Source of the DNA: Methylomonas sp. 11b | GTDB taxonomy: Bacteria; Pseudomonadota; Gammaproteobacteria; Methylococcales; Methylomonadaceae | Length of the DNA: 64,000 nucleotides | Assembly (NCBI RefSeq): GCF_000515215.1 | Contig: NZ_KI911557.1 | Location: forward strand, 4,335,741-4,399,740 | Reading direction: 5' to 3' | Shown: positions 1 to 6,683 of the stretch, one piece after another | Position numbering within the stretch: the stretch's first letter is position 1 | Layout of the letters: each line of letters starts with the position of its first letter | Translations under genes and position numbers: made by a program | The notes under the pieces: generated by a model | Told to the model about the DNA's origin: nothing | Seen by the model: the letters and a program-made list of their open reading frames with translations, nothing else | Databases searched by the model: none

Positions 1-1
1 T

Positions 2-670
2 GGGGTAATTGCAGATAATCAGGTTGCGTCACAAGCCTTTCGTGTGGCTCGAGGAAATTTAGAAAAAATTACTGGTCAAATTGACCCCAATTACGAGTTT
101 GTGCTCGGCTCTATCATCTATAACGGATTTGATGGCAATCAAAAAAATCCTATTGTCGGTTGCGCACATTATTTGAATGCGGCCAACATGAATCACCCGG
201 TAGCTCAACATAATTACGGGAGTTGTTTAGAAGATGGCAGTTTGGGTTCTAAAGATATAGGGGGCGCTTTACATTGGTATAAACTTTCTGCAAGCAACGG
301 ATATTCTTCATCAGCTTGGAAGCTTGGCGAAATTCAATCAGTAAATGGAAGCCCAAAGGAAGCTTATGATAGCTTTGCTTTAGCCTCTAAAATCGGTAAC
401 TCCGACGATAAATTGAGATGGGCTGGGATGTTGGAAAATGGTTCTGACATTGTAGATAAGGATATTGGAACTGCAGCAATGGCCTACAAAAGTGCTTCGG
501 ATTCGGGCTCAATACATGCTACTTATCGACTGGCATGGCTTTACTTTATTGGCGACAAATCTTTTTCTAAAGATGTAAATATCGCAAAAAAGCTTTTTCA
601 ACAAGCTGCGCAAGGCGGAGACAAGGATGCCATAAACATGGTCAAGGCTTTAGCTGATTACAAAAAATGA
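2..670 (+). CDS. Sel1-like repeat protein (5' end outside window)
   Basis: The reading frame is open from the first bases of the window, through an internal GTG at 44, to a TGA at 668-670, so the true start is upstream. The protein is built of Sel1/TPR-type alpha-alpha repeats: successive units end in patterns such as YNGFDG..A.HYLNAANMNHPVAQHNYG, ALHWYKLSASNGYSSSAWKLGE and AKKLFQQAAQGGDKDA. Sel1 repeats act as protein-protein interaction scaffolds; no catalytic domain is visible in the part present. The gene is AT-rich compared with the genes that follow, in keeping with an accessory region. Function unknown. Confidence 0.7.
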   Translation, partial: GVIADNQVASQAFRVARGNLEKITGQIDPNYEFVLGSIIYNGFDGNQKNPIVGCAHYLNAANMNHPVAQHNYGSCLEDGSLGSKDIGGALHWYKLSASNGYSSSAWKLGEIQSVNGSPKEAYDSFALASKIGNSDDKLRWAGMLENGSDIVDKDIGTAAMAYKSASDSGSIHATYRLAWLYFIGDKSFSKDVNIAKKLFQQAAQGGDKDAINMVKALADYKK

Positions 671-995
671 TATCCTTAATTTTATTTTTTATTACTCGAA
701 AAAAAATCTTGCACAGGTGGCTAAATATTTTAGTGAACTAGATAAGCTTATAGCCTAAGCATTTTAGATAAATAAAAGACATTAAATTTTTAATATCACA
801 TTAAATTAGGGGTTCGTAAGAAAAATAGTCACAACTTTTAGAGAGCTTACACACCCTATGGTGATTAAAGAATAAGTGTCAACTATGAGCCTCGTTTCTG
901 CCATTCAAATTAATGAAGTGATTGTCAGGAACGGGTCGAAATGTCACGCCCAGCTCAGCAAACTGTATGTCCGCTAACGCGCCCTCTACTCAATT
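671..995. other. Intergenic stretch, no gene seen
   Basis: About 325 bases, AT-rich on the left, between the Sel1 gene and the DUF1993 remnant. I see no convincing open reading frame, RNA gene or terminator in it. Confidence 0.4.
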
Positions 996-1295
996 TCATC
1001 CCACATCGCCGAGATAATTCTTCTTACCGATTTCCAGCCCGTTGTGTCGCAAAATAGCGTAGGTGGTGGTGACGTGAAAATAAACGTTCGGCAGTACGAA
1101 ATCGGTCACGTAGGCCAAGCCGGTAAAGGTTGATGTCCGATCATGCCGTGGTAACAGAATGGTGTTGTCTTCGGAGCCGTCGATTTGTTCAGCGGTGAAT
1201 GAGTTTATATGGGCCAGTGTTTTATCAATTCGCTCGATCAACTCGGGAAACGAGTTTTCATCATCTTCAACCCGCAGTTTATGCCGCTTTATCAA
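996..1295 (-). pseudogene. DUF1993 protein, N-terminally truncated remnant
   Basis: The 99 codons match the C-terminal half of DUF1993 proteins: SFPELIERIDKTLAHINSF, then LPNVYFHVTTTYAILRHNGLEIGKKNYLG. Family members are usually about 170 residues, so some 70 N-terminal residues are missing. Just upstream, another frame gives ACFDKAA followed by a stop, resembling the family's segment before this point, which suggests a frameshift on top of the truncation. The next gene starts at 1375 on the other strand, leaving no room for the rest. DUF1993 proteins have a DinB-like four-helix fold of unknown function. Most likely a decayed gene; a short functional protein is possible but less likely. Confidence 0.6.
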
Positions 1296-1374
1296 AACAC
1301 GCGATCACTATTATCGAATCGAATCTTGCTGACCTGGGGTTAAACTTAAGTCATCAACTATTTCGAGAGTCGCA

Positions 1375-2001
1375 ATGACCGAGCAAAAGTCCGTTCGTAA
1401 CAAACACGCCAGCAGTACCAGCCAACCCTGCTTATACACCTTGCATATCGAGCTAAGGCCCAATGAAATTCGTCCGCCGGTTTGGCGCAGACTGGAAGTC
1501 GATGGCCGGATCAGCTTGGCGAAGTTGCATCACTTTATTCAGGCCGCCTTTGGCTGGAGCGACTCTCACCTGCATCAGTTTAAGATTCATGACAAGGTTT
1601 ATGCCATGCCGGACCCTGGCGATGAGGACGCCCTCTTGGACGAGCGCAAAGCCTACCTGAATCGCTTGCTGGCGACCAACGACACGATGCTGTATCGCTA
1701 CGATCTGGGCGATAACTGGGAACACTTGATTACCGTCGAAGCGATACGCAGCGACTTAGACAACGATCCCAAAGGCGGAGCCTGGGTATTGGATGGCGAA
1801 CGGGCTTGTCCGCCTGAAGATGTCGGTGGCGTTGAAGGTTATGCCGATTTTCTGGAAGTCTTGCAAGAGGAACCGGATTCAGAGGAAGCCGCACGCTTGC
1901 GGGAATGGGCAGACGGCGATTTCGACCCCGAACGCTTTGATCGACGCTTGGCCAATGCAGCCATAATGCGCCTCTTGTTCAACCGCTGGGGCGGTAAATA
2001 A
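1375..2001 (+). CDS. Plasmid pRiA4b ORF-3-like family protein
   Basis: 208 residues. The opening LYTLHIELRPNEIRPPVWRR and the following FIQAAFGWSDSHLHQF, then YRYDLGDNWEH and CPPEDVGG, are the hallmark motifs of the pRiA4b ORF-3-like family (PF07929). The family is named after a plasmid ORF and is often found in or next to mobile DNA. Its biochemical role is not established. The ATG at 1375 is the first start before the conserved domain and directly follows the decayed DUF1993 gene. It ends 30 bases from the convergent hemG-like gene. Family call is secure, function unknown. Confidence 0.85.
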   Translation: MTEQKSVRNKHASSTSQPCLYTLHIELRPNEIRPPVWRRLEVDGRISLAKLHHFIQAAFGWSDSHLHQFKIHDKVYAMPDPGDEDALLDERKAYLNRLLATNDTMLYRYDLGDNWEHLITVEAIRSDLDNDPKGGAWVLDGERACPPEDVGGVEGYADFLEVLQEEPDSEEAARLREWADGDFDPERFDRRLANAAIMRLLFNRWGGK

Positions 2002-2030
2002 ATGTTGGTGTTGATATATAGGCGGCGCCA

Positions 2031-2573
2031 TTAAGGATCGCTGATTTCCATCGAACTGATAGCAAGACCAAAAGCGTCCACCTGATCCCAGTCGGTAAAC
2101 TCGACAACTGCTGTCGGATCAGTCGGTCCCCTGGTCATCATCATGATCAAGCGGATCAAGGACCGATCAAACGAGCTGTAGCTGGGATAGTCGATCTTCC
2201 CGGCAAACGCCGCCAGCTGCTTAGGCTTCCAGGGTATCCGTTTGAGAAATTTCTTCAGGTAGGGATTGGTATTGGGCGCTTGCTTTTCCGGTTTGCGAGC
2301 CACCACGTTGACCGAGAAAAAGGCGTTGGGTTTGCTGTCCAAAATCGTTTGGTTTTGGTTGATGAAAGCCAGAACTTGAGGGCCATGATTGCCGTAGTGA
2401 ATGCTGGCACCCATCACGATTTTATCGAAACTCTGCAACGCCACGCGATCAACCTCTTGAATCGGCACCAGAGTCACTTGATGCGACTGCTGCTCGATAA
2501 CCGATTGCAGCCTTTGGCAGATTTTCAGCGTTTGCCCATCGCGTGTTGAGTAGATGATCAGGATTTTCGGCAT
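2031..2573 (-). CDS. hemG: Flavodoxin-type protoporphyrinogen IX dehydrogenase (HemG-like)
   Basis: 180 residues of flavodoxin fold. The N-terminus KILIIYSTRDGQTLKI carries the FMN phosphate-binding loop (residues about 8-14), and VMGASIHYGNHGPQVLAF is the second flavin-contact segment typical of HemG. HemG oxidises protoporphyrinogen IX to protoporphyrin IX in haem synthesis, passing electrons to menaquinone or ubiquinone. The segment KKFLKRIPWKPKQLAAFAGKIDYPSY corresponds to the insertion that distinguishes HemG from ordinary flavodoxins. It stands alone, convergent with the pRiA4b-like gene, not in a haem operon. The ribosome-binding site is weak. A general flavodoxin is the alternative. 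Confidence 0.82.
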   Translation of the reverse strand: MPKILIIYSTRDGQTLKICQRLQSVIEQQSHQVTLVPIQEVDRVALQSFDKIVMGASIHYGNHGPQVLAFINQNQTILDSKPNAFFSVNVVARKPEKQAPNTNPYLKKFLKRIPWKPKQLAAFAGKIDYPSYSSFDRSLIRLIMMMTRGPTDPTAVVEFTDWDQVDAFGLAISSMEISDP

Positions 2574-2955
2574 ATATTTTCAATGAAAACAATCGGTTTG
2601 CATTATGTAACCCGCTCACTACAACTCGTTGGGACGATAGGCGTGCCCAATAGTCTTCATGACTAGGCTGGACGCGCGCCTCTGCACTTTCGAGAAACAG
2701 CGTATCAACATATTAAAACGAATTCACCAGCGCCACACCTATTCATGATTTCACCTTGCGCTAAGGCAGCAGATTCGCCATTATTCGCGGCTTAATGCTT
2801 GTTGAACCGGAATAGTCCAACCTCAGGAATTCATCCGCTTTAAAAACCGGCGGATTCTTTCTTCAAAAGCCGCAACACGCAATCCACCAAAACCCTGTAC
2901 ATTTAGCCGGCACCCTGACTGTACATAAACAACGGATACGATCTACTTAGGAACC
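2574..2955. other. Intergenic stretch, no gene seen
   Basis: About 380 bases between the divergent hemG-like and hsdM-like genes. It should hold both promoters, but I cannot point to clear -35/-10 boxes. The only obvious small dyad is TAGTC-ttcat-GACTA near 2651. An AGGA ribosome-binding site precedes the ATG at 2956. Confidence 0.4.
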
Positions 2956-3801
2956 ATGGCCGACAATCAAAATATCCTGCAATACGAATCCAAAATCTGG
3001 GCAACCGCCGATCTGTTAAGAGGCTGCGGCATTAAAGAGTCCGAGTGGCCGTCTTTCATGATGCCATTCTTTGCCCTGGTCATGATCGAAAGTCGGCTGA
3101 TTCGCATGCTGGACGACATGAAAGCCGAATACGGCGCAGAAACTTTAGCGGAGATGGATCAGGACGATTTCATTGGCATGATCAGGGACAAGGGCCAGGG
3201 TTACAACGGCTATCTTTTCGAGCGCCATAAAACCCTGAAAGATATTTGCGCCAACGACAAATCCTTCGAGATTGATTTTGACGCCTATTTGCACGGCTTT
3301 GACGGCGAAACCAAGGATTTGCTGGGCGTGGATGCCAGCGAGGGCGAGAAGTTTCTGGACATCAAAGGCGTTATCACCAAGCTGAAAGCCAAAAACGTGC
3401 TGCTGGGCTACACCAAGGAATGGAGCGAAATTGACCTCAAGCCCTTCAATAACTCCGAAATCACCACGCTGGAAGAGCACATCAAGCGCAAATGGGCGGA
3501 TATTTCCGCTGAAACCGCCGGGGAGCAATATACTCCTGATGATGTCATCGGCCTGATTGCCGAGATTATCGCCTCCAAGATTCAGCCATCCGAAAAGCTG
3601 TTAAAGCTTTACGACTGCAGCTGCGGCGGCGGCAACATGCTATTTGGCGTGGAAGATAGGATTAGCGAGAAGGTCCAGCGATTGACTCAGACCTTCGGCC
3701 AGGACTGGAACGACGCCCTTTACGCCTTGGCCAAAATCGAAAGCCGGTTTCGGGTGGATTCCAAAATCGAGCACGGCAAACGTCGCACGCGGGCTGGATA
3801 A
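2956..3801 (+). pseudogene. hsdM: Type I restriction DNA methyltransferase HsdM, C-terminally truncated
   Basis: 281 residues covering the N-terminal helical domain (ESKIWATADLLRGCGIKESEWPSFMMPFFAL) and the start of the N6-adenine methyltransferase domain: GEQYTPDDVIGLIAEII, then the SAM-binding motif I variant YDCSCGGGNMLFG (about 216-228) and GQDWNDALYALAKIESRF. HsdM is normally 500 residues or more and needs a downstream NPPY/NPPF catalytic motif, which is absent. After KIEHG the frame runs into HsdS-type sequence read out of frame and stops at 3801. The downstream hsdS frame is already open upstream of its ATG as VARGLDKTVP, so I infer one deletion that removed the end of hsdM and the start of hsdS, joining them near 3775-3785. 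Almost certainly no methylation activity. Confidence 0.8.
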
Positions 3802-3805
3802 AACC

Positions 3806-4450
3806 GTGCCCATGAAAGACAGCGGGATTGAGTGGATTGGTGAGATTCCGGCGCATTGGGGATTAAAAAAACTTTCGCAGTCATTTAGTCAGATAGGTAG
3901 TGGTACAACGCCAAAATCTGGATCGGATGTTTATTACGATAACGGTACGATCAACTGGATAAATACAGGCGATCTAAATGACGGTATTCTCGAAATATGT
4001 AAAAGAAAAGTTACCAAAGAAGCTTTGAAAGACTATAGCCTGACAATTTATCCTGTAGAGTCAATTATTATTGCTATGTATGGAGCAACAATCGGTAAAG
4101 TATCTATTGCGATGATAGAAGGTTGTACTAATCAAGCTTGTTGTGTTCTGAATGGAAGTAAAACTATTAGTAGTAAATTTCTACTATATTGGTTTATCTC
4201 AAAAAGAAATTTCATTATTTCTTTGAGTTACGGTGGCGGACAACCAAACATTAGCCAAGATACTATTAAAAATTTAAGAGTATTTTCTCCACATCTTCCA
4301 GAACAAAAAGCCATAGCTGATTATCTCGATGAAAAAACCGCAAAAATCGACGCCATCGTCGAAACTATCAACACCCAAATCGACAACCTGAAAGCACTGC
4401 GCAAAACCCTGATTAACGATGTCGTGACCGGTAAAATCTGCATCCTTTAG
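3806..4450 (+). pseudogene. hsdS: Type I restriction specificity subunit HsdS, second half only
   Basis: 214 residues against the usual 400-450. It begins MKDSGIEWIGEIPAHW, the entry to a target-recognition domain, continues through one such domain (GSGTTPKSGS.VYYDNGTINWINTGDL...ESIIIAMYGATIGKVS...GGGQPNISQDTIKNL) and ends with the conserved helical spacer LPEQKAIADYLDEKTAKIDAIVETI. HsdS directs the methylase and nuclease to a bipartite DNA site and needs two recognition domains, unless half-subunits dimerise. The recognition domain (about 3870-4300) is much more AT-rich than its flanks, as expected of a segment that moves between strains. Sequence upstream of the ATG is still HsdS-like, so this is probably the tail of a longer gene, not a designed half-subunit. 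Confidence 0.75.
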
Positions 4451-4462
4451 GAGGACCTGACC

Positions 4463-4660
4463 ATGAGCCAAACCGTACAAGCCGAAATACCCGATCAACT
4501 GTTCCAACAGGCGCAAACCCTGGTGCATCAGGGTTGGGCCGGCAGTTTTCAGGAAATCGTCAACGATGCCCTGCGGCGCTATCTGGAATCCCATCAGGAG
4601 GCGTTGACCGAAGCCCTTATCCAGGAAGATGTGCAATGGGGCTTGCATGGGGATGACTAA
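4463..4660 (+). CDS. Ribbon-helix-helix-type antitoxin
   Basis: 65 residues: VQAEIPDQLFQQAQTLVHQGWAGSFQEIVNDALRRYLESH has the beta-strand followed by two helices of CopG/Arc-like ribbon-helix-helix DNA-binding proteins. The acidic tail (ALIQEDVQWGLHGDD) would be the toxin-wrapping part. A strong AGGAGG ribosome-binding site lies at 4449-4454, nine bases before the ATG. The stop overlaps the start of the PIN-domain gene (ATGACTAA), the usual translational coupling of toxin-antitoxin pairs. The role is to neutralise the PIN toxin and repress the pair's promoter. Pair assignment is by context and fold. Confidence 0.78.
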   Translation: MSQTVQAEIPDQLFQQAQTLVHQGWAGSFQEIVNDALRRYLESHQEALTEALIQEDVQWGLHGDD

Positions 4661-5171
4661 ATTGGCACTGGTCGTCGCCGACGCCGGGCCGTTGATCCAT
4701 CTGGATGAATTGGGCGCGCTGGATGTGCTCGGCGATTTCGCCGCCGTGATCGTCCCCGATGCGGTTTGGCGGGAAGTGCAACAACACCGGCCGCTGGCTT
4801 TATCACATCCCGCTGTAAAGCTGCTCAGACAGTCCATGCTGTCGGCCTCGGCGCAAGTCAATGCCGTCGCGGCTTTATACACCTTGCATCGGGGCGAACG
4901 CGAGGCGCTGGCCTTGTGTTTGCAACAGAACATTGCGCTGCTGCTGACGGACGACACTGCCGCCCGTTTGGCCGCCAAAAACCTCAATATCAACGCCCAC
5001 GGCACCTTGGGTTTATTGATCCGCGCCGTGCGCAAACAACATCGCAGCCCTGCCGAAGTGTTAGCGTTATTAGCCGCCATACCTGCCCAATCCAGCTTAC
5101 ACATTCGTCCGAGTTTATTGAATGACGTGATCGCCCAAGTCAAAGCGGAATGGCTGACCGACGATGAATGA
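4653..5171 (+). CDS. PIN-domain toxin (DUF3368-like)
   Basis: 172 residues from the ATG at 4653, chosen over an in-frame ATG at 4629 because it overlaps the antitoxin stop and starts just before the conserved LVVADAGPLIHL strand. PIN-domain acidic residues are visible: the first Asp in VADAGPLIHL, Glu in HRGEREALALCL, and Asp in LLLTDDTAARLAAKNL. The C-terminal part GTLGLLIRAVRKQ is typical of DUF3368 PIN proteins. These are metal-dependent RNases that act as toxins, checked by the upstream RHH protein. The pair sits inside the type I restriction locus, between hsdS and hsdR, a common position for toxin-antitoxin passengers. Confidence 0.82.
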   Translation: MTKLALVVADAGPLIHLDELGALDVLGDFAAVIVPDAVWREVQQHRPLALSHPAVKLLRQSMLSASAQVNAVAALYTLHRGEREALALCLQQNIALLLTDDTAARLAAKNLNINAHGTLGLLIRAVRKQHRSPAEVLALLAAIPAQSSLHIRPSLLNDVIAQVKAEWLTDDE

Positions 5172-5343
5172 ATTACACCTGCAAGACCGATTTTTAGTGC
5201 CTTTTCTGCGCGATGGCTTGGGTTACCGGGAAGTCAAAGCCAATACCATCACCCAGTCGCTGATTATCGAAGAAGACCTGCAAGCCTTTATTGCCGAAAC
5301 CGAACAGAGCTGGCCCCGAAAAATTGAACAGCCGGTTAAGTGA
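5164..5343 (+). pseudogene. hsdR: Type I restriction endonuclease HsdR, 5' stub cut by IS element
   Basis: An ATG at 5164, overlapping the end of the PIN gene, opens MNELHLQDRFLVPFLRDGLG followed by YREVKANTITQSLIIEEDLQAF. This closely resembles the start of HsdR proteins of about 1,000 residues. After 49 codons the frame enters the left terminus of the IS3-family element at 5311 and stops at 5341-5343. No HsdR nuclease or translocase motif follows on the far side of the IS. The restriction subunit is therefore lost. Recognition rests on a short stretch, but the locus order hsdM-hsdS-toxin/antitoxin-hsdR supports it. Confidence 0.72.
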
Positions 5344-5382
5344 AAATCCCTGCTACTTTTGAACGTCCGTAAGGACAAAACA

Positions 5383-5700
5383 ATGGAGCAGAAGATGTCC
5401 AAAAAACCGAGAAGAAAACATTCGCCGGCCTTCAAGGCCAAAGTCGCCTTGGCCGCTTTGACGGGTGATAAAACCCTGGCGCAGTTGACCCAGGAGTTTG
5501 AGATTCATCAAAACCAGATTGTCGACTGGAAGAAACAGCTGACCGAACGGGCTGCCGAGGTGTTTGGGAAACCCGCGGAGCCCGAATCACCGCCAGTCGA
5601 CCTGCTAGCCCTGCATGCGAAAATCGGCCAACTGACCTTGGAAAACGATTTTTTAGGGAACGCGCTCACCAAGGCGGGATTGCTGAGCGCAAAACGATGA
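5383..5700 (+). CDS. IS3-family transposase OrfA
   Basis: About 105 residues from the ATG at 5383, which has an AAGGA ribosome-binding site 7 bases upstream; an in-frame TTG at 5359 is less likely. The N-terminal helix-turn-helix RRKHSPAFKAKVALAALTGDKTLAQLTQEFEIHQNQIVDWKKQL binds the IS ends. A leucine-rich coiled segment (LHAKIGQLTLENDFLGNAL) follows and mediates multimerisation. The stop overlaps the orfB start as ATGA, the arrangement used for programmed -1 frameshifting to make OrfAB. OrfA itself looks intact. Confidence 0.88.
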   Translation: MEQKMSKKPRRKHSPAFKAKVALAALTGDKTLAQLTQEFEIHQNQIVDWKKQLTERAAEVFGKPAEPESPPVDLLALHAKIGQLTLENDFLGNALTKAGLLSAKR

Positions 5701-6544
5701 TAGACCGTGAATCCAAACTGTCGATTGGCCAGCAAGCGCACCTGTTGGGGATCAGTCGAGGTAGCGTTTACTACCTGCCCAAGCCGTTATCAGCGCGCGA
5801 TCTGGACATCATGAAACGCCTGGATCGATTGCACATGAAACATCCCTTCATGGGCGCCCGGCAATTGCGAGATCAGTTGAATGAACAAGGGATCACCACT
5901 GGCCGTAAGCATGTGAAAACCTTGATACCCACAGGGCACAAGTGAAGCGGATGGGCATCGAAGCCGTGTATTGCAAGCCTAATACGAGCAAGAAAACGCC
6001 AGGGCACGAAATCTTTCCCTACTTGCTGCGCGGCATGACCATCAACCGAGCCAATCAGGTTTGGGCCCTGGATACGACCTATATTCCGATGGCAAAAGGC
6101 TTTGTTTACCTGACTGCGGTTGTGGATTGGGCCAGTCGGAAGGTCTTGGCAGCCAAGGTCGCGATTACACTGGAAGCCTGTCATGCCGTCGATGTGCTGG
6201 AACAGGCGTTTCGGCTGTATGGTAAACCGGAGATCGTTAATACCGACCAGGGTAGCCAATTCACCGCCAAGGCGTTTGTCGATGCCGTGAAAAATCAGGG
6301 TTGCCAGTTGAGCATGGACGGACGGGGCGCCTGGCGAGATAATGTTTTCGTCGAGCGATTGTGGCGATCGGTCAAATACGAGCGGGTTTACCTACATGCG
6401 TACGATTCCGTCGGCCAAGCCAGAGCCTCGATTCTGGATTATTTCGAGTGGTATAACCACAAGCGACCCCATTCCAGCTTGAACCGAAAAAAGCCTCATC
6501 AGGCCTATACCGATTTGCTGCCACCGGTCAAAATGGCAGCCTAA
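5697..6544 (+). pseudogene. IS3-family transposase OrfB, frameshifted
   Basis: Two fragments make one OrfB of about 276 residues. The first (5697-5945) reads LSIGQQAHLLGISRGSVYYLP...KHPFMGARQLRDQLNEQGITTGRKHVKTL. The second (from about 5944) resumes KRMGIEAVYCKPNTSKK and contains the integrase core with all three catalytic acids: WALDTTYIPM (D), VNTDQGSQF (D) and RDNVFVERLWRSVKYE (E). Between them, a segment of about 17 bases (roughly 5927-5943) interrupts what would otherwise read KHVKTL-MKRMGIE, shifting the frame and adding a stop. The copy should therefore be unable to make full OrfAB unless it recodes. Confidence 0.83.
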
Positions 6545-6629
6545 CCAACAGCAGGGATTTCACTTTAATTTTGGGAATTGCTGTTTAAAGGTTTGGGGCC
6601 ACCTCTAAACTGCATTAATCAGAGCTTCT

Positions 6630-6683
6630 CTAACCAACAGCACGGATTTCAATTTAATTTTGGGAATCGCCGCTTAAAGGTGT
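6630..6683. repeat. Diverged second copy of the IS right end
   Basis: Positions 6630-6683 repeat 6541-6594 with roughly six mismatches over 54 bases (both start CTAACCAACAGCA and run through TTAATTTTGGGAAT to TTAAAGGT). The copies are 89 bases apart. The second lacks the TTGGGGCCA tip, so it looks like the remnant of an older, related insertion. The stop codon and last nine or so codons of the GGDEF/EAL gene lie inside it. Confidence 0.75.

Larger units (their letters stand above)
5311..6601 (+). mobile_element. IS3-family insertion sequence with disrupted orfB
   Basis: About 1,291 bases bounded by imperfect inverted repeats. The left end starts TGGCCCC at 5311 and the right end finishes GGGGCCA at 6601; further matching blocks (AACAGC, GTGAAA...TCCCTGCT) continue inward on both sides. 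It carries orfA and orfB in the usual overlapping arrangement. The flanks (left ...GAGC, right CCTCT...) show no 3-4 bp target duplication, and the right flank is not hsdR, so I infer a deletion or rearrangement after insertion. A second, diverged copy of the right end lies at 6630-6683. Confidence 0.85.

Noticed and set aside
4274..5143. 289-codon minus-strand frame opposite hsdS and the toxin-antitoxin pair
   Set aside because: The opposite strand encodes recognisable HsdS, RHH and PIN proteins; the minus frame has no family features.
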